Source of the DNA: Photobacterium leiognathi
GTDB taxonomy: Bacteria > Pseudomonadota > Gammaproteobacteria > Enterobacterales > Vibrionaceae
Assembly: GCF_030685535.1 (NCBI RefSeq)
Contig: NZ_CP131601.1
Coordinates: 434,001 to 498,000, forward strand
Direction of reading: 5' to 3'
Length of the DNA: 64,000 nt
Positions 55,306 to 64,000 of this stretch are shown here, piece by piece. Made by a program: the position numbers and the translations under genes. Numbering within the stretch: the first letter of the stretch is position 1; every line of letters starts with the position of its first letter. A model generated the notes under the pieces. The model was not told the origin of the DNA. It saw nothing but the letters and a program-made list of their open reading frames with translations, and did not search any database.

Positions 55306-55329
55306 AAAGCCCCTGTCGATAGGGGCTTT
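55306..55329. terminator. Terminator after the patatin gene
   Basis: AAAGCCCCT/AGGGGCTTT, nine-base stem with a six-base loop between convergent genes. Confidence 0.75.
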
Positions 55330-55359
55330 ATGATTGAAAGAGAATATGAGCTCAATGGC

Positions 55360-55842
55360 TCAGTCTCGGCTGATATCACCAAACATAGGATCACATAAGA
55401 TCACTAAATCATCGGTAGCTAACTCTAGCCCAGCCATACGATCACCGCTGCTAATATTGACCTTAGTATGTTGCTCAATTTGATGATCGAAAATAACAGG
55501 CAATGGGCGTTTTAACCCTAATGGCGCCACGGTGCCGATCACTAATCCAGTGATCTTTTCAACATCAGAAGCATCGGCACAGGTCATACGGCGACAGCCA
55601 AATAATTCACGTACTTTTTTCGGATCAACTGCATTGGGCCCTGGAACACAAGCCAATACATGAAAGCCAGCCATGTCTTTAAGCAAAATAGACTTCACCA
55701 TTTGCTTGGGATCAACCCCACGCTCTTGTGCTGCTTCTTCAATGGTTTTTGCCGGTTTGCTATGAGGAAGAAGGCGGTAATCAACCCCTTCCGTATCCAA
55801 AAAGCGGGTAACCGCAGTATCGATAGAATTATGCGTCATCAT
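55360..55842 (-). CDS. YbaK/ProX-family aminoacyl-tRNA deacylase-like protein
   Basis: A 160-aa stand-alone editing-domain protein. The N-terminal half has DYRLLPHSKPAKTIEEAAQ, and later KSILLKDMAGFHVLACVPG with the conserved Lys, then VIGTVAPLGLKRPLPVIFD with the GxxxPxG-type loop. Relatives deacylate mischarged Cys- or Ala-tRNA(Pro); which substrate applies here cannot be told. It overlaps the end of ygfZ by 14 bases, so it is co-transcribed with it. Confidence 0.85.
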   Translation of the reverse strand: MMTHNSIDTAVTRFLDTEGVDYRLLPHSKPAKTIEEAAQERGVDPKQMVKSILLKDMAGFHVLACVPGPNAVDPKKVRELFGCRRMTCADASDVEKITGLVIGTVAPLGLKRPLPVIFDHQIEQHTKVNISSGDRMAGLELATDDLVILCDPMFGDISRD

Positions 55843-56812
55843 CTAAAGTATAAGGCAGTGATTGTTTTTCCCAAATCGCTTCTGGTTGTGCTTCAAAGCG
55901 AAATTGAGTGTCTTCGTCGAGATCATTTGGTAAGACAACTAGCGCCATTGCTTGATTGTCAGTAAATTGGAAGCCTGTGATCACGCTACCGCCTTTACGC
56001 CAGTTTTCACCGACGCTACGTTCCAGCGCATCACCAGCTTGCGGGCATTGTGCCGCTTCACCTGTCACGATGTACATTGCACGTTTATTAATGCCACGGT
56101 ATTTAGCACGTGCGACAGTCTCTTGGCCTGTGTAACAACCTTTTTTGAAGCTAATACCATTGACGGCTTGTAGGTTCATTGCTTGAGGGATGAATTCAAG
56201 CTCTGTTGCGCTATCAACACGCGGTAGGGCTGCGTTAATATCGTAGAGATCCCAAAGCGTTGAATCAGAAAGTGTCGCTTCAGCAGCAAAGTGCTGTGCA
56301 ATGGTTTCTGCGTGCTCTGGCGATGAGATAATAAACCAACGTTGAGCATCTACTTTTACCGCTGTAGCGATGTCATTGTGGCGTACATCGTCACCTTCGG
56401 TGAAGTATGCATCAATGGCAGCTTGCGCCTGTTCACCACTTAAACCTAACACGATGTTATCAGATGGCGTGATGTCTGTTTTCGAGAAGACCGCGTACTT
56501 TTTCAACTCAGGAATTTGGGTTGCCATTACGCTTTGACGTTGCAGGTAGCCATAGCCATTTTCGATGTGAAAAAGGCGCATAACTGTGCGCATTTTACCT
56601 TTAGCATCACAATGGGCTGCCAGTGTTGACTTGCCTGCTTCTAGTGATACAACGTCGCAGGTTAACTGACCTTGTAAATACGCTTTACTGTCAGGGCCAA
56701 TTAAAGTGACCATACCCCAGTCATCAAGCTTACTTAATGCTAAGGCTGGAAGAGGATCTTGCGATGATAGCGCAAGAGGCGCAAAAGTGAGGTTAGTTGA
56801 CCAAGTACTCAT
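55829..56812 (-). CDS. ygfZ: tRNA-modifying / Fe-S assembly factor YgfZ
   Basis: Folate-binding protein that supports Fe-S enzymes such as MiaB. The diagnostic motif KGCYTGQETVAR, with its conserved Cys, is present. Start at 56812 (MSTWSTNLTFAPL) gives 327 aa against 326 in E. coli; ATG at 56824 adds four residues. It is divergent from sdhE, as in E. coli (ygfZ/sdhE-ygfX). Confidence 0.95.
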   Translation of the reverse strand: MSTWSTNLTFAPLALSSQDPLPALALSKLDDWGMVTLIGPDSKAYLQGQLTCDVVSLEAGKSTLAAHCDAKGKMRTVMRLFHIENGYGYLQRQSVMATQIPELKKYAVFSKTDITPSDNIVLGLSGEQAQAAIDAYFTEGDDVRHNDIATAVKVDAQRWFIISSPEHAETIAQHFAAEATLSDSTLWDLYDINAALPRVDSATELEFIPQAMNLQAVNGISFKKGCYTGQETVARAKYRGINKRAMYIVTGEAAQCPQAGDALERSVGENWRKGGSVITGFQFTDNQAMALVVLPNDLDEDTQFRFEAQPEAIWEKQSLPYTLDDDA

Positions 56813-57061
56813 ATCTCTGTCCACAGAATGTTGTCATTATTACGACATGGTATACCAAGTGAATAAAATAATTAACCATCGCACGATTGTGGTGATGTGG
56901 GCTACTCTCGATAAAGTAATATTTACTGATCATATGTCTCATCTTTGACGATTGCTTGTTTAAGCTCATGGTCGGTGGGGTATGGCACTGCTACTATAAA
57001 TAACTGTTTATCTTTGTTTTAAAACTACAGCAGCCTGTAGTTATGGTTATTGAGGTTAAGT

Positions 57062-57322
57062 ATGTTAAGCGCAGAAGATAAAGCACGAGTTAAATGGGCA
57101 TGTCGTCGTGGAATGCTAGAGCTTGATGTGATTATTATGCCGTTTTTTGAAGAGCGCTTTGATGGTTTATCAGAGCAGCAGCAGCAAGACTTTATTAATC
57201 TGCTAACGTGTGACGATCCTGATCTGTTTACGTGGATGATGCAGCATGGTCGCAGTGATAATGAAGCGTATGCAAATATGGTGGATATGATTGTTGCTCA
57301 CAACAACAGTAAACTACGCTGA
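57062..57322 (+). CDS. sdhE: FAD assembly factor SdhE
   Basis: Small protein needed to flavinylate succinate dehydrogenase and fumarate reductase. The RGxxE motif is RGMLELD near residues 16-22. The start at 57062 (MLSAEDKARVKWACRRG) gives 86 aa against 88 in E. coli; RBS GAGGT. The ygfX-like gene starts inside its last ten codons, so expression is coupled. nadB, another flavoprotein whose flavinylation is not covalent, is nearby by chance. Confidence 0.95.
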   Translation: MLSAEDKARVKWACRRGMLELDVIIMPFFEERFDGLSEQQQQDFINLLTCDDPDLFTWMMQHGRSDNEAYANMVDMIVAHNNSKLR

Positions 57323-57707
57323 TTTTTATTTAACACCCTCCAAATTACATATAGCTACACTCTTTTTAGGTTATCTGAGTGTGGCTACTTTCCTTTTTAT
57401 TATTACGCCTTTTTTCTGGCTTCCTATCGCCTTATTACTGTGTGAATTTCTGTTCGATGAATTGTTACAAAGCGCCGCTTATGCTTATCAATTGCAAGGT
57501 TCTGTTAGGATCTCCTCACAAGGTGATGTGTATTATCGTCATCAACACGGCAAGCTTGTTTATCTACGTCCATTAACGCGCTGGTTGATCGTTTTACGGG
57601 TACAGGGCTTAGATCACCAATGGTTGTTAGTGTGGCGAGACAGTTGCACCGATGCTAGTTATCGAACGTTAAAAATGTTTACTTATTTACACTTTTCACC
57701 ACGTTAG
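57291..57707 (+). CDS. YgfX (CptA)-like membrane protein
   Basis: A 138-aa protein with two close hydrophobic segments (about 20-55, LHIATLFLGYLSVATFLFI... and FFWLPIALLLCEFLF) and a C-terminal soluble part (WLIVLRVQGLDHQWLLVWRDS, quoted as QWLLVWRDSCTDASYR). This matches YgfX/CptA, partner of SdhE. The start codon is TTG at 57291 or 57294, inside sdhE; no ATG fits. E. coli YgfX has been proposed as an inner-membrane toxin acting on MreB and FtsZ, but that role is disputed. Confidence 0.8.
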   Translation: MLLTTTVNYADFYLTPSKLHIATLFLGYLSVATFLFIITPFFWLPIALLLCEFLFDELLQSAAYAYQLQGSVRISSQGDVYYRHQHGKLVYLRPLTRWLIVLRVQGLDHQWLLVWRDSCTDASYRTLKMFTYLHFSPR

Positions 57708-57866
57708 CTTTTTTCATGAGTTAATCGCCTCAAAAGTCGATTGTGAGCTGAATTCCGATTTTTTATTCTGCATTGAATTTTTTTTTATTTTTTCATTCCA
57801 TTTGCCGATACAAATAACTATTGATGAAAATAATAATAATTCTTATGCGAGAACAAGGAATACAGG

Positions 57867-59696
57867 ATGAAAATAAAACATAAGCTAATGGGACTTAGTA
57901 CAATTTCTGTGATCGCGTTGGTTTCAGTACTGTCGATGAGCAAACTAGCCAATAACCATATGGAGATGATGAGCCATGCGGTACAAGACATCGGTCAGCT
58001 TGAAGTCACGTTATTAAATTTAAGGCGTAATGAAAAAGATTTCTTAATGCGTCAAGATTTAAAATATCGTGAAAAATTTCAGCAAAATATCGCACTATTT
58101 GATGAGCAGCTAGCACATTTAAATCAAGAGCTTTCAGAACTAGATATGGCATTGCCTGAGCTAGAGCAATTGCCTGTAGCAATGAAGAATTATCAGCAAG
58201 AGATGATGGCGTTAATCAATGCTTATGAGGCACTTGGATTAGATATTTCACAAGGGCAATATCATACATTCCTGACGGCTTCAGAGCAGATGACGCAGTT
58301 AGTGATTGAAAAAAACGTTAATGCCGCAGCATCGTCTCACCTTATTCAGACAGCCAAATTGTTTGTGCTCACAGGCGATCCTGAATATGCCTCTTTGTAT
58401 CAACAATCTTTGACGAAAATGGATCCGCAGCTTGCAGCGGATTATGGCACTGAGTTTACAGCGTTTAAACAAGCCACTGATGCAGTATTAACGCAACGAA
58501 CCATTATTGGTTTGCGTTATAATGAAGGGTTGCAAGGTCAGATCCGTACTCAGTCTCGTCAAGTTGAGCAAGAATTCATTACGATGAGTGAGCAACTTAA
58601 ACAAAAGATCAGCGAAGAAAAGCAGCAAGTTGTGACTGTAACCAGCGTAGTTGTTATTGCCATTATTGCGCTGTTACTAGGACTGTCTTGGTATATCAGT
58701 GCCTCTATTCAGCGTCGTTTAAATGGTTTGAGTTCACTGATGGCTAATATTGCTAAAAGTCATGATTTAAGTTTAAAAGCCGATCAAACGGGTAATGATG
58801 AATTTGCTCATATGGCAGAGAACTTTAATTATTTATTAGCCCATCTACGTCAGCTAATTTGCAATGTTAAAGTAGCGGTTGAGCAATTAAGTGATGCGTC
58901 AGGCTCACTACAGCAGCGTAGTGTTGAGACTGAAAATGCGATGCAGCAGCAACAGGAAGAAACCAATTCAGTGGCAACGGCAGTGACTGAAATGGGAATG
59001 ACTATCCGTGAAATTGCGATGAATACAGAAACCGCAGCGTCTAATGCAGAGAGTAGTCATCATATTGCCCAGCAAGGGATCGATGAAGTGAGTGCAACCA
59101 AAGAGCGTATTCGTACTCTCGCATCGGGGTTAGAGCACACCAGTAATGAGGTTGCTAACTTATCGAGCTTGTCGGAGAACATTGGCTCGGTGCTAGATGT
59201 GATCATAGCAATTGCTGAACAAACAAATTTACTGGCTTTAAATGCGGCGATTGAGGCGGCACGAGCAGGGGAGCAAGGGCGAGGCTTTGCGGTGGTTGCC
59301 GATGAAGTGCGCTCTCTTGCATTGCGTACCCGACAATCGACAGAAGAGATCACAACCATTATTAGCTCACTGCAACAGCAAACCGATCAAGTGGTGAACC
59401 ACATCAGTGATTGTCGTGAGCAAGGTGAAGCGAGTGTCGAGCAGGTCAATAGTGCAGAATTGAAAATCACTGCAATCATGGAAGAAATGCAGCAAATCAT
59501 GGACATGAGTACTCAAATCGCCACTGCGGTGGAGCAGCAAAGTTTAGTCTCAGATGAGATCACTGTTAATGTCACTTCTATTCGAGATATTACCGCTAGC
59601 AATTCAGACGTAGCTGGGCAAAATGCACTGGCTGCGAATGTGGTTGCTGAGCAAGCTGAAGAGTTAGATAAAGCAATAACAGGTTATCGCGTTTAG
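57867..59696 (+). CDS. Methyl-accepting chemotaxis protein with a helical (HBM-like) sensor
   Basis: Chemoreceptor of 609 aa. An N-terminal membrane helix (about 8-26) and a second (about 251-273, [21 protein letters not shown]) bracket a mostly helical periplasmic domain with [19 protein letters not shown], the helical bimodular pattern. HAMP follows, then the signalling hairpin tip [20 protein letters not shown] and [13 protein letters not shown]. No C-terminal CheR/CheB pentapeptide is seen. It is monocistronic. The ligand is unknown; HBM sensors of relatives bind organic acids. Confidence 0.92.
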   Translation: MKIKHKLMGLSTISVIALVSVLSMSKLANNHMEMMSHAVQDIGQLEVTLLNLRRNEKDFLMRQDLKYREKFQQNIALFDEQLAHLNQELSELDMALPELEQLPVAMKNYQQEMMALINAYEALGLDISQGQYHTFLTASEQMTQLVIEKNVNAAASSHLIQTAKLFVLTGDPEYASLYQQSLTKMDPQLAADYGTEFTAFKQATDAVLTQRTIIGLRYNEGLQGQIRTQSRQVEQEFITMSEQLKQKISEEKQQVVTVTSVVVIAIIALLLGLSWYISASIQRRLNGLSSLMANIAKSHDLSLKADQTGNDEFAHMAENFNYLLAHLRQLICNVKVAVEQLSDASGSLQQRSVETENAMQQQQEETNSVATAVTEMGMTIREIAMNTETAASNAESSHHIAQQGIDEVSATKERIRTLASGLEHTSNEVANLSSLSENIGSVLDVIIAIAEQTNLLALNAAIEAARAGEQGRGFAVVADEVRSLALRTRQSTEEITTIISSLQQQTDQVVNHISDCREQGEASVEQVNSAELKITAIMEEMQQIMDMSTQIATAVEQQSLVSDEITVNVTSIRDITASNSDVAGQNALAANVVAEQAEELDKAITGYRV

Positions 59697-59725
59697 TGAT
59701 ACTCATCGACTTACTTCTTGAAATA

Positions 59726-59754
59726 AAAATCCCGACAGCGTGTCGGGATTTTTT
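59726..59754. terminator. Bidirectional terminator between the chemoreceptor gene and nadB
   Basis: AAAATCCCGACA/TGTCGGGATTTT, 12-bp perfect stem with a GCG loop and T6. Confidence 0.9.
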
Positions 59755-59774
59755 ATGATCGGGATTGCGAGGTA

Positions 59775-61391
59775 TTAATGATTGTCAGGCGTTAATACTG
59801 TTGGCTTCGCATTATTGTCGAGCTCAGGGTAATCCAAGGTGTAATGTAAACCTCGGCTTTCTTTACGCTCAATGGCACAACGGATGATTAACTCGGCAAC
59901 TAATACAAGGTTTCGTAATTCTAATAAGTTATTGGATACGCGGAAGTTACTGTAATACTCGTTGATTTCATTTTTGAGTAATTCGATACGGTTCATAGCT
60001 CGCTCTAAACGTTTCGTTGAGCGCACAATACCGACGTAATCCCACATAAAGAGGCGCAATTCGTGCCAGTTATGCTGGATCACCACCTCTTCATCAGAGT
60101 TGCTAACCTTGCTTTCATCCCACGTAGGTAAGGCTGGTGGAATGGCAACACTGTTGATCTTACTTTGAATATCTTTCGCTGCAGACCATGCATAAACCAC
60201 ACACTCTAATAGTGAGTTAGAGGCCATGCGGTTAGCGCCATGTAAGCCTGTATAACTGACTTCACCTATGGCGTATAAACCATCGATATCGGTTTTACCG
60301 TTTTTATCGACCATCACACCACCACAGGTATAGTGGGCGGCAGGTACAATAGGGATCGGCTCTTTAGTGATATCAATACCATAGCTTTGCAGTTTTTCAT
60401 CAATCATTGGAAAATGTTTTTTGACAAAATCTGCTGGTTGATGGCTGATATCAAGGTACATGCAATCAGCACCTAAACGTTTCATTTCATAGTCTATGGC
60501 ACGAGCAACAATATCACGTGGTGCAAGTTCGGCACGCTCATCAAAGTCTGGCATAAAACGTGTGCCATCAGGGCGACGTAAGTAAGCGCCTTCACCGCGA
60601 AGTGCTTCAGTTAATAAGAAGGTTTGGGCTTCAGGGTGGAACAAGCAGGTGGGATGAAATTGGTTAAATTCAAGATTAGCCACACGACAACCAGCACGCC
60701 ACGCCATGGCAATACCATCACCGGAGGAGACATCAGGGTTAGATGTGTATTGGTAGACTTTGGATGCGCCGCCCGTGGCGAGAATAACGAATTTCGCGGA
60801 TAGGGTTTCTACTATCTCTTTGTCACGGTTCCAAACATAAGCGCCTAAAACACGATTTGAATCCGCATCAGGATTAAGCTTTTTCTCGGTGATCAGGTCA
60901 AGGGCGTTGTGACGCTCTAAAATCGTAATGTTTGGGTGGTTACGTGCTTGCTCTTGTAGCGAGGTCTGCATTGCCATACCCGTTGCATCAGCGGCATGCA
61001 AAATTCGACGATGACTATGGCCGCCTTCACGGGTTAAGTGAAAACGTGGATTTTCATCGTTATCGGATTCTTCGCGATCAAAAGGCACACCACCATCAAT
61101 GAGCCATTGAACACATTCCTTGGCGTTTTCTGCAATAAAACGCACCACATCTTGTTCACATAAGTGTGCGCCAGCAATCAGCGTATCTTCGACATGAGAG
61201 TCAATGCTATCGGCTTCATCAAAGACAGCTGCGATACCGCCTTGTGCGTAATAGGTAGCCCCTTCACAAAGTGGACCTTTACATAATACGGTGACATTGG
61301 CGGAAGAGGAAAGATGGAGTGCTAATGATAGTCCAGCAGCGCCGCTGCCAATAACCAGTACATCGCAATTATGTTGATGAGTCTGATCCAT
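59775..61391 (-). CDS. nadB: L-aspartate oxidase
   Basis: FAD enzyme converting aspartate to iminoaspartate, first step of NAD synthesis. The FAD motif is [42 protein letters not shown] (quoted as [15 protein letters not shown]) and the substrate region [13 protein letters not shown] are those of NadB and not of succinate dehydrogenase. Start at 61391 ([12 protein letters not shown]) gives 538 aa against 540 in E. coli; ATG at 61403 adds four residues. It is divergent from rpoE, as in E. coli. Confidence 0.96.
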   Translation of the reverse strand: MDQTHQHNCDVLVIGSGAAGLSLALHLSSSANVTVLCKGPLCEGATYYAQGGIAAVFDEADSIDSHVEDTLIAGAHLCEQDVVRFIAENAKECVQWLIDGGVPFDREESDNDENPRFHLTREGGHSHRRILHAADATGMAMQTSLQEQARNHPNITILERHNALDLITEKKLNPDADSNRVLGAYVWNRDKEIVETLSAKFVILATGGASKVYQYTSNPDVSSGDGIAMAWRAGCRVANLEFNQFHPTCLFHPEAQTFLLTEALRGEGAYLRRPDGTRFMPDFDERAELAPRDIVARAIDYEMKRLGADCMYLDISHQPADFVKKHFPMIDEKLQSYGIDITKEPIPIVPAAHYTCGGVMVDKNGKTDIDGLYAIGEVSYTGLHGANRMASNSLLECVVYAWSAAKDIQSKINSVAIPPALPTWDESKVSNSDEEVVIQHNWHELRLFMWDYVGIVRSTKRLERAMNRIELLKNEINEYYSNFRVSNNLLELRNLVLVAELIIRCAIERKESRGLHYTLDYPELDNNAKPTVLTPDNH

Positions 61392-61743
61392 ATATGATCT
61401 CATATCCTTTTGTTATCTGCCTGTATCCTATCAAAAAAATGTCGTATTCGCACATTTATTGTATGACAAATAATCGAGTGGTTTGTTAATTGGGTTAATA
61501 TACCTTATGCACTTTCTTTCCATCTATGACTCTTATCACTGAGTATGGCTAACGTAGAGAGTGAGGGTAAAAAAGTTATATCAAGCAATAATCCCTAAAC
61601 TTGTCATTAATTTTGCTTTTTTCGTAGCGAAAAGCCCGTTAGTATCATGAATTAGGGTAAGATGCATCTAATGTGGTGTTTTGTACATCAGTCACAGTGA
61701 TAGAAAAAAGTTAATAATAAGCTGAATTTATTTTGTGGGCGTA
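61392..61743. other. Divergent intergenic region nadB / rpoE
   Basis: No gene seen. It should carry the nadB promoter and upstream control of rpoE. AT-rich, with no clear repeat. Confidence 0.4.
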
Positions 61744-61772
61744 GGAACTTTGCCATTATCCTCCGGTCATAA
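61744..61772 (+). promoter_or_regulatory. Sigma-E (RpoE) autoregulated promoter
   Basis: GGAACTT (61744-61750), a 16-base spacer and TCATAA (61767-61772). This matches the sigma-E consensus (GGAACTT - 16/17 - TCnnA) and lies about 190 bases upstream of rpoE, where autoregulation is known in E. coli. Confidence 0.82.
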
Positions 61773-61960
61773 ATAGTGCTCATGCTCATAAATATTTCAT
61801 AACTCAATGATTTATTTAAGGTGACACTTGGCTTATTAGGGCTACCACACCGAATAAATCATGATATAGCATTTTTAGTAGAGCACTTTACACAAGTATT
61901 GGTGGCTCTATTTTGCTAATGCAATATTGAGTAAAGACAGATATAGGAGTACACGCTCGA

Positions 61961-62539
61961 ATGAGCGAGCAGCAAACTGATCAGGTATTAATTGAGCGAG
62001 TACAGCGGGGAGATAAGCAAGCTTTCAACCTTCTGGTTATTAAATACCAGAATAAAGTTTGTAACCTTGTATCGCGTTATGTCAGCAATTCTGGTGATGT
62101 GCCAGATGTGGCGCAGGAAGCGTTTATTAAAGCGTACCGTGCGTTGCCAACATTCCGTGGTGAAAGTGCCTTCTATACTTGGCTCTACCGTATTGCAGTA
62201 AATACGGCAAAAAACTATTTAGTCGCTCAGGGACGCCGACCGCCAGCATCTGACGTAGATGCAGAAGAAGCGGAATACTATGAAAGTGGTAGTGCGATGA
62301 AAGAAATTTCGAACCCTGAGAACCAAATGTTGTCAGATGAATTGAAGCGAGTTGTTTTTAGCACGATTGAAGCGCTACCTGACGATCTCAAAACCGCAAT
62401 CTCATTACGTGAACTGGATGGTCTAAGTTATGAGGAAATTGCTGAAGTGATGGGATGTCCTGTAGGGACAGTTCGTTCTCGTATATTCCGTGCACGTGAG
62501 GCGGTTGAAAAACGTATCCGTCCTCTCATGCAGCAATAA
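61961..62539 (+). CDS. rpoE: RNA polymerase sigma factor RpoE (sigma-E)
   Basis: ECF sigma factor for envelope stress. Region 2 includes DVAQEAFIKAYRALPTFRG and FYTWLYRIAVNTAKNYL; region 4 has LSYEEIAEVMGCPVGTVRSR. The 192 aa fit E. coli (191 aa). The RBS is AGGAGTAC. rseA and rseB follow, so the stress-release cascade is conserved; the sigma-E promoter upstream allows autoregulation. The leader of about 180 bases contains no convincing reading frame. Confidence 0.97.
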   Translation: MSEQQTDQVLIERVQRGDKQAFNLLVIKYQNKVCNLVSRYVSNSGDVPDVAQEAFIKAYRALPTFRGESAFYTWLYRIAVNTAKNYLVAQGRRPPASDVDAEEAEYYESGSAMKEISNPENQMLSDELKRVVFSTIEALPDDLKTAISLRELDGLSYEEIAEVMGCPVGTVRSRIFRAREAVEKRIRPLMQQ

Positions 62540-62562
62540 TGTTGCACCCAACGGTGGAAAAA

Positions 62563-63219
62563 ATGGCTGATAAAGAAAAGATCTCCGCACTATTTGATGG
62601 CGAAGAGCTAGATCAGAGCATTATTAATGCGCTGACTGTTGACAAAGAAGATGAGCTGACATGGCGCGATTACTCCTTAATTGGTGACGTCATGCGTGGT
62701 GATGCTCCGCAATGCAAGGAATGGAATATTGCAGCGAATGTCGCGTTAGCGCTAGACGATGAACCTGCCCATTCTGTTGGTGCAACTGAAACACCTGTTG
62801 AAGTGGTTTCTGTATCAACACAGCAAACAATTGAAGAGCAACCGACACCATTTAAAGCCAAGCGCACTTTACCTGCATGGCTGACCCAATTTGATCAAGT
62901 GGCCGTTGCGGCTTGCGTCTCTTTAGCTGTTATTGTTGGCGTTCAACAATATGGCGGTGATGATAATGCATCAAGCTCAACGGGTAATGATGTGCCGGTA
63001 TTACAGACCATTCCGTTTACAGGTAAAGCGGAACCGGTAAGTTTAAATACCAGCATGGTTGCTGATACGAATCGCGCACCAACTGAATCTCAGTTAATGG
63101 AGCAGCGTCGTCGTATTAACTCTATGCTGCAAGATTACGAACTGCAATTACGCTTTAATGCACATGATGGCAGTTTGGATCACTCTTTACTTCAACAAAA
63201 TCATTCTGTGGCGGATTAA
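62563..63219 (+). CDS. rseA: Anti-sigma-E factor RseA
   Basis: Inner-membrane inhibitor of sigma-E, cut by DegS and RseP during envelope stress. The N-terminal sigma-binding domain starts MADKEKISALFDGEELD; the membrane segment is about residues 107-126 (VAVAACVSLAVIVGVQQYG), and the periplasmic C-terminus binds RseB. Start at 62563, after GGTGGAA, gives 218 aa; the frame open from 62539 adds eight residues. The stop overlaps the rseB start. Confidence 0.95.
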   Translation: MADKEKISALFDGEELDQSIINALTVDKEDELTWRDYSLIGDVMRGDAPQCKEWNIAANVALALDDEPAHSVGATETPVEVVSVSTQQTIEEQPTPFKAKRTLPAWLTQFDQVAVAACVSLAVIVGVQQYGGDDNASSSTGNDVPVLQTIPFTGKAEPVSLNTSMVADTNRAPTESQLMEQRRRINSMLQDYELQLRFNAHDGSLDHSLLQQNHSVAD

Positions 63220-64000
63220 TGAAAAAAATTCTGGTCGGTGCCGTTGCATTGGTCAGCCTGCTATTGCCACTCCAAGCCTCTGCTGAAGCTGAAAAGCCTT
63301 CGGCAGAGGCTTTGTTGCTTCAAATGGAGCAGGCAAGCCAAGCGCTGAGTTACGAAATCTCTTACATCAGAGTAAAAAAGAACAGTATTGATACCTTGCG
63401 TTATCGTCATGCATTAGAAGATGGACAAGGGTATAGCCATTTATTGTATTTAAGTGGCCCTCCTCAAGAGGTTATTCAGCGTGGTAACGAAGTGAGTTAC
63501 TTCGAGCCAGGGCTTGATCCATTTACAGTGATCAGCGGCAAAATGGTCGCGCCTGTTATGCCATTAATGAAAGTCGACATTAAAGACTTAGCTCATTACT
63601 ACGATTTTATTTCCATGGGACGTGCTCGTGAAGCGGGTGTGACTTGCGATGTAGTACGCATTGCGCCGAAAGATGGTGCTCGTTACTCTTATTTAGTGTG
63701 GGTAGACCAATTAAGTCACCTAGTGATGCGCGCTGATTTGTTAGATCGCAATGGTGACTTATTAGAGCAGTTTCGTGCTGTCTCTTATGCGGTGAATCCT
63801 AAAGTTGCTGAAATGCTAAGTAAGCTGAAAGCGGTGAAATTACCAGAAGTGGTGAAGTTACCCATTCAGAAAAAAGCTAACCTTGATTGGAAAGTGTCAT
63901 GGTTACCGGACGGCTTCCAGTTGATTTCAGGGGATCGCCATCGTTTATTAATGACTGAGCGTCCAGTTGAAAGTCGTATGTACAGCGATGGTTTGTTTAG
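63219..64000 (+). CDS. rseB: Sigma-E regulatory protein RseB (5' part, truncated by the window)
   Basis: Periplasmic protein that binds RseA and senses lipopolysaccharide; it blocks DegS cleavage. ATG at 63219 overlaps the rseA stop (ATGA-type). A signal peptide (MKKILVGAVALVSLLLPLQASA) is followed by the MucB/RseB lipid-binding domain (ALLLQMEQASQALSYEIS, YIRVKKNSIDTLRYRH). About 260 codons are present, without an in-frame stop; the gene runs off the right edge. rseC would be expected next. Confidence 0.94.
   Translation, partial: MKKILVGAVALVSLLLPLQASAEAEKPSAEALLLQMEQASQALSYEISYIRVKKNSIDTLRYRHALEDGQGYSHLLYLSGPPQEVIQRGNEVSYFEPGLDPFTVISGKMVAPVMPLMKVDIKDLAHYYDFISMGRAREAGVTCDVVRIAPKDGARYSYLVWVDQLSHLVMRADLLDRNGDLLEQFRAVSYAVNPKVAEMLSKLKAVKLPEVVKLPIQKKANLDWKVSWLPDGFQLISGDRHRLLMTERPVESRMYSDGLF

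Overview
The window is a chromosomal segment of a gammaproteobacterium of the family Vibrionaceae, most likely Photobacterium. The evidence is gene order (a LuxR/HapR/LitR-type start divergent from hpt; trmB-glsB; hemW-rdgB-yggU-yggT-proC-yggS divergent from pilT-pilU; sprT-endA-rsmE-gshB-yqgE-ruvX; epd-pgk-fbaA-mscS; zapA-6S RNA-fau; rpoE-rseA-rseB), the protein sequences themselves, and a long repeated tRNA array. The genus is inferred; no rRNA is present to confirm it. Nearly all of the window is core housekeeping DNA.

Layout. 1-3.4 kb: start of a quorum-sensing regulator, hpt, beta-carbonic anhydrase and an ABC exporter pair (yadGH). 3.36-4.84 kb: an intact IS4-family element sitting in the loop of the yadH/panC terminator. 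4.85-10.2 kb: a minus-strand run panC-panB-folK-pcnB-gluQ-dksA (pantothenate, folate, RNA polyadenylation, tRNA modification, stringent response). 10.3-16.2 kb: sfsA, hrpB, mrcB. 16.36-18.6 kb: sixteen tRNA genes (6 Phe, 5 Asn, 5 Thr) in two near-identical minus-strand operons, each with its own promoter and terminator. 18.7-30 kb: yggX, mutY, trmB, glsB, a DUF2884-like lipobox-free secreted protein, hemW, rdgB, a DUF4426 protein, yggU, yggT, proC, yggS, pilT, pilU. 30.2-36 kb: ruvX, yqgE, gshB, rsmE, endA, sprT, metK, with a MetJ-box array upstream of metK. 36.2-36.5 kb: an ERIC-like palindromic repeat. 36.6-45.8 kb: a DUF2333 protein, epd-pgk-fbaA, mscS, a SIMPL-domain protein, serA, rpiA. 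46-51.5 kb: fau, 6S RNA, zapA, ygfB, ubiH, ubiI, an orphan gcvH. 51.9-55.3 kb: DUF134 regulator, NifX-like protein, NqrM, a frameshifted LysR gene, a patatin. 55.4-61.4 kb: YbaK-family protein, ygfZ, sdhE, a ygfX-like gene, a chemoreceptor, nadB. 61.7-64 kb: sigma-E promoter and rpoE-rseA-rseB (rseB runs off the end).

The most unusual points are: (i) the IS4 insertion, which split a perfect 34-bp terminator palindrome and duplicated 12 bp of it, and which carries an internal hairpin positioned to block read-through expression of its transposase; (ii) the duplicated Phe-Asn-Thr tRNA array; (iii) two genes (hpt and a LysR regulator) each altered by what looks like one extra G; (iv) a compact DUF134 - NifX-like - NqrM cluster with a 14-bp palindrome upstream, which may be an iron-delivery module for Na+-NQR; (v) a probable non-AUG start of pcnB; (vi) a structured, gene-free stretch between dksA and gluQ. 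No CRISPR array, prophage or defence island was seen.

All calls come from reading the sequence and from family knowledge; no database search was run. Start codons were chosen by ribosome-binding site and family length, and are noted where they differ from the longest open frame.
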